Positions 55,814 to 64,000 of a stretch of 64,000 nucleotides of DNA are shown piece after piece. The notes under the pieces are model-generated. The model saw only the letters and a program-made list of their open reading frames with translations, was not told the DNA's origin and ran no database searches. The translations under genes were made by a program, and so were the position numbers. Every line of letters begins with the position of its first letter. The first letter of the stretch is position 1. Where the stretch lies: positions 74,055,486-74,119,485 of the forward strand of contig NC_051086.1 of the NCBI RefSeq assembly GCF_004664715.2, written 5' to 3'. This stretch comes from Peromyscus leucopus. Lineage: Eukaryota; Chordata; Mammalia; Rodentia; Cricetidae.

Positions 55814-56665
55814 AATCTTCCACACAGTCTTCTGAGCTTGTTTTTAAGCTGAAAGGTCCAACAGAACTTATCCTACAGATTTTCGAGGAAAAACTTGAGT
55901 GTAACATCCTAGAGTGTATTTATATTAAAAGAAAGTGGAGGCAATTGCCCAAGTGAATATTTTAAATCATTGCTTGAACTATGCAGGTAACTAAGGCAAA
56001 AGAAATGAGGTTGGGGGTTTTGGCTGACTGAGCTTCCTCACTCTAGTAATTTTCTGTTTCCTATTATATACATGAAAAAAATCACTGCTTACAGAAAAAA
56101 AGACTCATTAAACCTAAAGAGCTAGGCCTATAAAGTTGAAAAATACTGACAAAATATGCCAACATTAGCAGCTATACCTTAAATAAGCAGTCAGTGTAGA
56201 AACTGTTTTCTGGTTTCAACATCAAAGCACATATAATCTTACAAAGGATAAAAAGTGCACACGTTAGTGTTCTGTTCTCTTCCAAAGAAGTTCTGCTGAA
56301 TTTCAAATATTTTCTTTGAATAATCATGTTTGACAGAGATAATGGTTAATGTTAGTGAGGTAATTAAAATTAATGGCAGCAATGTCCACTGGGCGATGTC
56401 TATGCAGGTGTTTCCCTCTACTGCTCCCACCTAAACATAAAAATGTTTAATACACAGAATTCCGAGTCTACACATATTTATTAGAAGCGACTGGGTTCAG
56501 CCCTTTCTAAAATACATAGAGAAATTCTCTACATAATGAATTGTTATGTTTTCTTGACATATAACTTTATTAAAAAATGTATTAGGTTACATAGAAATTT
56601 AAACACACATTCATCATATAAAGAGAACAGACAGTATTTTAGAGGCATGGTTTCCAATCTTCAAT
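55814..56665. other. Unannotated intronic DNA
   Basis: No feature recognised. Confidence 0.4.
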
Positions 56666-56889
56666 AATGTATCTTTTACCAAAAAAAAAAAAAAAAAAAA
56701 AAAAATGTAAAAGAGCCGGGCGTGGTGGCGCACGCCTTTAATCCCAGCACTCGGGAGGCAGAGCCAGGCGGATCTTTGTGAGTTCAAGGCCAGCCTGGGC
56801 TACCAAGTGAGCTCCAGGAAAGGCGCAAAGCTACACAGAGAAACCCTGTCTCGAAAAAACCAAAAAAAAAAAAAAAAATGTATCTTTTA
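56666..56889 (+). repeat. Young B1 SINE with 13-bp target duplication and 5' A-run
   Basis: A near-consensus B1 at 56715-56860 (GCCGGGCGTGGTGGCGCACG, CAGCACTCGGGAGGCAGAGC, GGCGCAAAGCTACACAGAGA, AACCCTGTCTCG) with an A-tail. AATGTATCTTTTA at 56666-56678 recurs at 56877-56889. Unusually, 25 A bases plus ATGTAAAAGA lie inside the duplication on the 5' side of the B1. Confidence 0.93.
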
Positions 56890-58016
56890 AGTCAAAAGTT
56901 ACCAAAGGGTCTGTGAATGTTAGTTCATCAAGCCAAGCAATACTACTTACTAAGAAGATTTGTATCCACAACTTAATATTTTGACAATTAGGAGGAAATT
57001 ATCTGTTTCCTTAGCTATTTTTTTGTATCCCTACCTACCTTTTCATCTGTCTATCTGTGCATCCTTCCTACCTTGATCATTCATTCACCCATCCATTCAG
57101 TCATTCATCCATCCACCTTTATGCATTTGGTTCCTGGCTTAGAGACGATCAGAAGGGAATAGGATGGACAGTGGAATGTTGGAGCAAAACAAACAGCAGG
57201 TAGTGATATTAAGGGAAGAGACAGAAACAAAGGCCACATGCTCTTCTGCTAAATGCCACATATTAAGTGACACAAGGATGATGTTATGTAGCCATCATGA
57301 CCAACTTAATTATATCTGATATATTCGAATGTTGAAAATCATATTCTTCAAAGGTGACCACAAAACTAACATCTGCCTGCACTATCTTTTAAAATGTGAT
57401 CTTGGTACCTCTTCATCCAGGGTGGAGCCCTAGCCCCTCCCTGGAATCATCTGCACAGATGTACAGAATATGGTGGAATCAATACTGTGCAGGTTCTGAG
57501 GCTAAGCCAAAGGAGGAGATGCAGTTCCCACATGCTCATTTAACCATCTGTGTGGGAGCTTTGTGCCACGGTGTATGTTCAACTACTCAACTACCTCAGG
57601 CCCCTCATGTTGGAGAGGGTGTAAGGAACAGGGATTAGAGTTGACATCCCAAGTTGAGTTGCCATTTAGATGTCCAGCCTAGTAGAATCATAGGATGACT
57701 GTAATGTCAGGAGTCAGCTGCCTGTAACCACATCAGAGTTCCCTAAAAAGAACTGTCCAGTCAAACCTTGGTATGCTATAGGCCATAAGGCAGAATACCA
57801 AAAGGTTGTAGCCATCAAGTTTTGGGGTGATTTGCTATAGAGTAATGACTAATAGGATAGTTAATGATAACATTAGCATTGTATAAAGTTCCATTTCATC
57901 ATTAGTCTTCATTGTACCTTTTATGTTTGTATATTCACAGTTGTGAAGTGTGTGCAACTTAAAATGCAATCATGTTGCCTGCTAATATGGTGTTCGAGCA
58001 GTAAGATCCTCTACTG
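56890..58016. other. Unannotated intronic DNA
   Basis: Contains a degenerate CATC/CATT-rich simple repeat near 57040-57120; nothing else was recognised. Confidence 0.4.
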
Positions 58017-58226
58017 CAGTGGTTCTCAACCTGTGGGTCACAATCCCTTTAAGAGTCACATATCAAATATCCTGCATGTCAGGCATTTATATTACTATAT
58101 TACGATTCGTAACAGTAACAAATTGCAGTTATGAAGTAGTAATAAAATAATTTTATGGTTGGGGGTCACCACAAGATGAGGAACAGTGTTAAAGGGTCAC
58201 AGCATTAGGGAGGTTGAGAACCACTG
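58017..58226 (-). mobile_element. URR1-like hAT non-autonomous transposon (reverse)
   Basis: A 210-base body with 16-bp terminal inverted repeats: CAGTGGTTCTCAACCT at the left and AGGTTGAGAACCACTG at the right, perfectly complementary. The internal order is reversed relative to the copy at 48524. No matching 8-bp duplication was seen. Confidence 0.88.
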
Positions 58227-59181
58227 CAAGAATCAGCTATCTGGAACCCTTAACTAACCAGAACTCCCAGCTTGAAGGATAAGGGGAGCATAACCTCTGA
58301 AATGAGTCATAGCTGCTTATAGATCCTTGCTTTATTACTAATTGATCGTGTGACTAGAGGCCGATTGGCCTGATTGGCTAACCCATTTCTTCACATTGGA
58401 AAAGAGAACAATAGTAGTGTAGTAGGTTATTTCAGTGGACAGATAGAGAGATGAAGTGAAATCATATTTATATCAAGGTTTGAAATTCTCATCCTGATAT
58501 GTACTGTTTAAAGAATGACTTCAGTATTTACCTAACATCTTTGGACCTCAGTCTCCATCATTGTTAGATGGGCATGGTTATTAGTAAATATTTACTCTAT
58601 AATATAGAACCTCAAAACTTAAAAAAATTAAATTAAAATCAAGTTTTATGCTAGGAAATCTAGTATGGGTAATGCTTTTTTAAATCTTCACAAAATGTTT
58701 TTGAATGGGTATTATTTTTATGTAATAGGAAAAGATATTTAATATTCCTTTTCAGGAATAAATAAAGTTCTCTTCGGATTTTGTTTCTTTAATAGCAAAT
58801 GCTTCTTGTATAATGGATATCATATCTTTAAGTATAATAACTCATTTAGTAGCTATGTTTTGAATGTCATATTATCTTCCTTTACCTGGTGACCATTTTT
58901 TCTCTTTGTCTAAAATTTCTGTATTACAGCTCTGTCCACCTATGGACTGTTACTAGGTGACTCTGGGCTGATGAGTATCAGGGTCTCAGCTGAAGCATGG
59001 TGTCACACAAGAGCATCTATGGGAATGCACGAGGCATTATTTATGAGCAAAGTGCTGGGGCACACTTTAGTGTTTAGAGGAAGGATGTCAGATTCCCATC
59101 CCAGTCTAACATATCAGATACATCTGACAATCCTGAGCATTGAAGAATTATTCTTTCTCATATGATGTTCAAATGTCTGAT
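58227..59181. other. Unannotated intronic DNA
   Basis: A faint MIR-like phrase lies near 58530-58600; nothing else was seen. Confidence 0.4.
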
Positions 59182-59465
59182 AAGAAATTCATGTTGTTTG
59201 AGTTGGCTGTTTGAAACCTGGGACTTATGCAGGGACGCTTGGCTCAATCTGGGAGGAGGGGACTGGACCTGCCTGGACTGAGTCTACCAGGTCGATCTCA
59301 GTCCTCATGGGAAGCTTTGCCCTGGAGGAGGTGGGAAAGGGGGTTAGGGTTGAGGGGAAGGAAGGGGGAGAACAAGGGAATCCGTGGCTGATATGTAGAA
59401 CTGAATGGTATTGTAAAATAAAATAAAAGGAAAAAAAAATAAAAAAAAAAGAAATTCATGCTGTT
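59182..59465 (+). mobile_element. 5'-truncated L1 3' end with target duplication
   Basis: 250 bases of the same L1 3' UTR as at 16440-16697 (CTGGAGGAGGTGGGAAAGGG, AAGGGAATCCGTGGCTGATA) ending in an A-rich tail. AAGAAATTCATGTTGTT (59182-59198) and AAGAAATTCATGCTGTT (59449-59465) are the target duplication with one mismatch. Confidence 0.9.
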
Positions 59466-60375
59466 AAAAAATTTTAAGCTACATGATCTGGGAATATGAT
59501 CTTGTTTTTAGATAAACATAATACATTTGCATAGTTTAAATATGTCCTTGCTGTTCCAAGCTTGGAACCACTGAACAAATTAATAAAACATAGCATCTTC
59601 CTTTGTTCAAAACTTTGCAGGGAATTGCTCACCATTTTAGACAACCCTGTCACAGATGCCAGTGAACTTGTGCACTTAAACTGAGAACCTAAGGTGGCTG
59701 TGTCAATCTAACCCCATGGCTCTCACTTTTGTAGCGACTCTACGTGTAGGTAAGAGCATTACATCGTCACATCGCCTAGTGCTGCTGGGCAAGACTTCAG
59801 CTATTGAGATCATTCTGTCATGAATCACATTCCTCTTATTTTTCCTCTAGTTTATAGTTTGGACATGTTATTATTGATTTCTATAAATGTTAAGAGTTAG
59901 AAGAATCACCTATAATTTTCATTGCAGGAAAATAAATGGTATGTTGAAAATAGTTATTAAAGTTGAAATTCTCATGAAGAGGCAGAAGCGCCTGAGGACA
60001 CGATGAGGGAAAAGTAGAAATGTCCGGTCATTTGGGTGTGGGGAGTCACTTAGAAACTGGTCTGCTTCTCTTGACCCCGCAGTATTGACTAGTACTGATC
60101 ACACAGTTCCCACAGTGGCACTCTCTCGACCCCCACTCAGGAGGAGACACCTAAGCTGGCAGCTCTGAAGAGCAGGGAATTGGTTCCAATTCTCCACAGC
60201 CTTTTCATTAATTACCTTGTTCACTGCTGCAAGACCTGTTCTGGCTATTCCTGTTTGTGGTCTTTTTTCCCCCCTCCCCTCATAGTTTATTTAACTTACG
60301 ATTCAATAGGTTTTTTTGTGTTTTGTTTTTCTTTTTTTGGTCTTGTGAGAAAGGTCTTTAATACTTAGTCTAGGC
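59466..60375. other. Unannotated intronic DNA
   Basis: No feature recognised. Confidence 0.4.
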
Positions 60376-60487
60376 TGTGTTAGTAATCATTATGTAGCCC
60401 AGACTAGCCTCAAAATCACAGAAATCCTCCTGCCTCAGGCTCCCAAGAGCTAAGATTTTAGTTAGAAGCCACCATGGCAGGCTATGT
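60376..60487 (-). repeat. B1-type SINE, diverged (reverse)
   Basis: TATGTAGCCCAGACTAGCCT, AATCCTCCTGCCTCAGGCTC and AAGCCACCATGGCAGGCTA are the reverse of a B1 body and head. Confidence 0.65.
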
Positions 60488-60942
60488 CTCATCAGTCCTT
60501 TCTATTTCATTGCTGTTGGGCACCTTCTGTTGAAGTCGGTCTGCACTGGTCTGTGTTATGGCCTTGTACCATTAGACCTCATTCAACCTGTCAATGTTAC
60601 TACACCTGTTGCATATTTTTGAAATCCTCCTCAGCATTGGTTTACCCTTCAGGTTTCTAGTGCAATTTATTTTGATATTATTTTCTAATGTCAAAGATAC
60701 TTTGGAAGAAAACAGAAGTAAAGACATGTATTAATTAGCTCTCTTCAGTTAGACATCCTCTTGAGCACTTTAAATGATGCCAATATTCTTTTCCATAATC
60801 GGCATGTGAATGCTTTTAAATGAGTAGCTATCAATTTTACTGCAGACAAATGCATTTTATGCAATTAAACTATCAGAACTGAGTAGTTGTGCGTTGTTTA
60901 ATGAATTATCAAAAAGGTGCAAAACAAAGGAGGATAACTTAC

Positions 60943-61076
60943 AGTCCATATCAAGGATGGCACGAACAGATCTAACCAGCTCCTTGGATTCCAGAAGCAG
61001 CGTTGCTGGGAAGCTGCGTCCGTTCCTTCCCAGCTGTGGGAGCGATGTCTGTGATGCAAACCCAGCTCTTCTTTCG
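60943..61076 (-). CDS. Stxbp4: Syntaxin-binding protein 4, exon just upstream of the WW-domain exon (partial gene)
   Basis: On the minus strand a pyrimidine-rich acceptor (TTTCCTTGCCCGTGCAG) precedes this 134-base exon, which ends GATATGGACT|GTAAGT, a consensus donor. It contributes 1 base, 44 open codons and 1 base. The peptide ends LLLESKELVRSVRAILDMD. The last T plus GC of the next exon (12977-13034) makes Cys, so the protein runs into LPYGWE of the WW domain without a break in phase. I recall this linker preceding the WW domain in STXBP4. The 5' boundary is less certain: a second AG (CTCCCACAG) lies about 36 bases inside. The start codon, PDZ domain and coiled coil of the gene lie beyond position 64000. 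Confidence 0.72.
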
Positions 61077-62399
61077 CTGCACGGGCAAGGAAATGGCCTT
61101 GAGCACACTGCACAGCAAGTGACCCTGGGGCACCTTTGCTAAACCTGAGTGTGTGTCGTTTTGTTTGTACCAAAGTATTTTGTACAATTCTAGAAACATT
61201 ACATTCATAGAGTTATACAAGAGTTCAATCAAACAGAGTAGTATCTCTTCTTCCTATTGTTTATTATATAGGAAATAGGCATATTTAGAGATATTTGACT
61301 TTACAGACAAGAAGGTAGTAAATGAAGGCTAGCCTACATCCTAAATAATTTGCTGGGTCTTTTTGTTTCATTTTGTAAAATTTCAGACTAAACATATAAA
61401 CCTTAGTTTATTAAACAGATGTTTTCAATTGCTTATACTAATATTAAATATCAATTCAATATATGTATATTTACTTAAGAAATTATCGTTTAAATTCTCC
61501 CCTTTGTTTTTCCTAATTACAAAACAGCTTAAAGGCTTTATATGTTTTTGTACTATGACATTTGATTTTACCTTTTATTAATACATTTTGTTCACTGATA
61601 ATTTCATACCTATATATAGTACATTCTGGTAATGCTCCCCCATCCTTCTTATTCACCTCCACCCTGCCAGCCCCTTCTCACTTGTAAATCTCTTTGCTGT
61701 ACTTGTTACTTTTTGTTTTGTGTTCCAAAGTTTAACTAAGGTATCATCTGAAATAAATGCATTATGACATAATTTAAAATGAAACGTTTTCCTCAAAAAA
61801 ATTACACTAAAGTTTTCACTTGAAAAAGACAGACGACTTTGTATTGAAAAAAAAAAAATCAGTGTGTACAGCCCATCTTCTTAACCATGAGGACATAAAC
61901 TCACAAGGATAAACTTAAGAAATCTCCAATCAGACACACAGCCTTTACTCTGTGTTAAATGACCAAGGCCAGTATCCATACAGAAGGTGGAGTATATGAA
62001 GAAGAGACTGTAGCAGTGTCTAACTTTCAAGACACAGCAAAAGTTGCTTACTGTAGCTTTTAGAGTAGCCTTTTTTTTCCCTTCTTCTTCTAAGAAGTGT
62101 TTTAGGGTAAGGATTGGCTTTTGGCTTTTAACTAATTATTTTTAAACTTGGTATTTAGTACCAAAAATTTGAATTAGTAAAGGTCAAAATGAGACTGAAG
62201 GGGTGTGGCACACTTAACATGTAAAATGGAAATATGGCTACTGAGCGTTTTAAAAATCCCTACTAAAACAATATTCATAGAATTCACAGAATTATATTGT
62301 AAGCAACAGTTAATAACAAAAATGCCTGATTCTTTCATAATAAGAAATGAAACATTAAAATGAACACAAAAGTCAGCAACTGTAGACATTATTTCCTTT
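61077..62399. other. Unannotated DNA, predicted upstream intron of Stxbp4
   Basis: No further exon recognised. Confidence 0.4.
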
Positions 62400-62530
62400 T
62401 TTCTTTTTTTTTTTTTAAAGAGAAGGCCTCACTGTAGCCATGGTGGTTGGTCTTGACTTCAACAGAGATCCTCCTGTCTCAGCCTCCCAAGTGCTGGTAT
62501 TACAGGCAGAAGCCACTGTGTGTGGATCTT
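62400..62530 (-). repeat. B1-type SINE (reverse)
   Basis: A T-run, then AAGGCCTCACTGTAGCCATG, CAGCCTCCCAAGTGCTGGTA and TTACAGGCAGAAGCCACTGT, the reverse of a diverged B1. Confidence 0.7.
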
Positions 62531-63464
62531 ATTTCCTCTATTGGACAGCTGTGTTTCTCAACAGTAATGGTAGTTTGTGTTTCTGCAAGTGGTGCTGGTG
62601 GAGATGGACACAGTATGAACTATGGTAGTCATAAGGAAACAAGTACTTGAACATAGACCGGTAGGAATACTGCCTCTGTGTACACCCTTCATCATGTATC
62701 AAAGTGAATGGGAAGCTGTGGCTTGAGACAAACCAACATTTGTATGTTTGCAGCTCCGAGGAGGAATCTGGAAGACAGCAGCATGCTGTGAATAATAACA
62801 AATCAAGGTGTAGTCTACAAACATACTTCTTTTATTTATATCTACCGAATGATGAAAATGAAAGGAGTTGATTGTGTGAATATGTTTTGCAAAATCCTAT
62901 TTGACATAACGCATCTGCCATGCTGAGACCGTCTTCAGTAGTGCATCTGCCGCCAGCAGCTTACCCACACACAGACAGGATGTGTGAATCCTCAATCTAA
63001 GAGTACAAAGTCACAATGGCTGTCTAAATGCTTCAGCAGTTTCTTTTAGGGAGATGGAACTCAAAGAGTATGTTTGTACACTTCCTTCCAAAAAGTGAAA
63101 ATGAGCATTCAATGGGAATCACACAGCATCCTAAAACTACTCTAGAGTATTTTAGCAACAACTATAGACAAAGAAATTAGTGTTCATATGCTGTGGAAAG
63201 CAATGCAATCTTACCTTAAACTGGATAAAGGAGCAGAACTATCCAAAAGTACTTCCTGAGCAGCCTAGTGACAAACAAAATGGTAAAGGAGATTTGTACA
63301 TTTAATAGCTTAAAAACAAAAACAAAAACTCTGCTTGATTAATATTTACAATTTTCTCCTTCATTGAGTATGCAGATGCTCCTATTATGGTGGGTGAATC
63401 AATTACATTAACATGAAATTCTACTTGGACATCATTAAGATATTTATTTATTTAAAATATTTGT
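62531..63464. other. Unannotated intronic DNA
   Basis: No feature recognised. Confidence 0.4.
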
Positions 63465-63665
63465 ATTTATTTGTGTGTGTGTGTATGTGTGTGTGTACAT
63501 GTGTGCAGATACTTGTAGAGGCTAGAAAGTGTGTTGGGTTCCTTGGAACTGGAGTTAAGGTGGTTGTGAGTCACCTGATGTGGGTCCTGGGAACGGAATT
63601 CAGACGCTTCACAAGAGCAGTGAGCATTCCTCTCTGGTAAAGTAAGCCTTCTCTCTAGCACTTCA
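63465..63665 (-). repeat. B3-type SINE (reverse) with GT tract
   Basis: A GT run (63470-63505) leads into ACTTGTAGAGGCTAGAAAGT, GATGTGGGTCCTGGGAACGG, AATTCAGACGC and TCTCTCTAGCAC, the reverse of a B3 body and head. Confidence 0.65.
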
Positions 63666-63905
63666 TGATAGCAAAAATAGTTACCAAACTATGCTTACAT
63701 GGTATCAGGATTTTTAGGAGAGTATTTATTAAAACACAGAATATTTTATTATATGTATATTTATCACTAACTACCTATGTAGTATTAACTATTCTTTTCA
63801 TATATCAAGGCCAATCTAAATCTGACTGTAAGTTAGAATTCCTGTTTTGAAAGAGATCTTTCTGTAGTTACCAGGCACCACAACTTTTTTCTGTGACAGT
63901 GCTTA

Positions 63906-63950
63906 TTCCCCCTCCCTCCCTCCTTTCCTTCCTCCCTCTTTCCCTCTCTC
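63906..63950. repeat. CCCT/CCTT pyrimidine tract
   Basis: Imperfect CCTCC/CCTTCC simple repeat. Confidence 0.8.
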
Positions 63951-64000
63951 AATACTGGGGATTGAATTTAGGATCTCAGATGGCAGGCCAGTAGTCTACC
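63951..64000 (-). repeat. ID/B4-type SINE fragment (reverse), cut by window end
   Basis: ATACTGGGGATTGAATTTAG, GATCTCAGATGGCAGGCC, AGTCTACC is the reverse of an ID-like tRNA-derived head. Confidence 0.45.

Larger units (their letters stand above)
13035..60942 (-). other. Stxbp4: Predicted 47.9-kb intron of Stxbp4
   Basis: This is the interval between the two recognised coding exons: donor GTAAGT at 60942-60937, acceptor CTCTAG next to 13034. It is a phase-1 intron. It holds the complete endogenous retrovirus in antisense orientation, two 5'-truncated L1s, a solo LTR, a minisatellite and many SINEs. An additional short exon inside cannot be excluded, but phase and protein continuity do not require one. 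Confidence 0.65.

Noticed and set aside
58009..58234. 8-bp target duplication for the second URR1-like element
   Set aside because: CTCTACTG and CAAGAATC do not match, so no duplication is claimed despite perfect inverted repeats.
62955..63005. Possible tiny minus-strand exon between ACTCTTAG and GTAAGC
   Set aside because: Only about 30 bases, no domain or frame continuity to the known exons.

Overview
This window is rodent nuclear DNA, most likely from a cricetid (hamster, vole or deer-mouse group). The evidence is young B1 SINEs of the type common in cricetids, B2/B3 and B4/RSINE-type SINEs, rodent L1 3' ends, URR1-like hAT elements, abundant microsatellites, and a betaretrovirus-like provirus with a tRNA-Lys primer site. 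The species cannot be fixed from the sequence alone. There is no bacterial-style gene organisation; almost everything is intronic or intergenic DNA filled with transposon remains of several ages.

Host gene: two short coding exons on the minus strand (60943-61076, then 12977-13034) have good splice sites and matching codon phase. Joined, they run into the first half of a WW domain, which I recognise as the C-terminal part of syntaxin-binding protein 4 (Stxbp4). The window would then be mostly one 47.9 kb intron of that gene, plus flanking intron on both sides. The exon finishing the WW domain was not found and probably lies before position 1.

Main mobile element: a complete 8.8 kb endogenous retrovirus lies at 18100-26915 on the plus strand, antisense to the host gene. 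It has a perfect 6-bp target duplication (GTGTTC), LTRs of 583 and 584 bp that differ by a single A in a homopolymer, a tRNA-Lys primer-binding site, an intact gag (439 codons), an intact pro-pol frame in -1 phase with every catalytic residue I looked for, a G GGA AAC slippery site followed by a stable stem-loop, a polypurine tract, and no env gene. It is IAP/MysTR-like in layout and must be a very recent insertion. Its U3 carries three perfect-period 81-bp units containing a B1-SINE-derived core. A diverged solo LTR at 43462-43818 shows the same B1-derived insert in a different tandem arrangement.

Rest of the window: 1-13 kb holds microsatellites, old MLT1/MIR/L2 pieces, SINEs and a solo-LTR-like repeat whose sister copy is at 55.5 kb. 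15.4-17.3 kb holds a 5'-truncated L1 with a 13-bp target duplication and a B1. 27-45 kb is old intron with scattered SINEs, a repeat nested inside a B4-type SINE (34.2-34.7 kb), L2 split by an ancient hAT element (42.6-43.2 kb) and the solo LTR. 46.9-47.8 kb is a 23-unit minisatellite. 48-64 kb contains two URR1-like elements, an L2 fragment, B2 and B1 SINEs, a short L1 3' end and the upstream Stxbp4 exon. No tRNA, rRNA, CRISPR or bacterial elements were seen.
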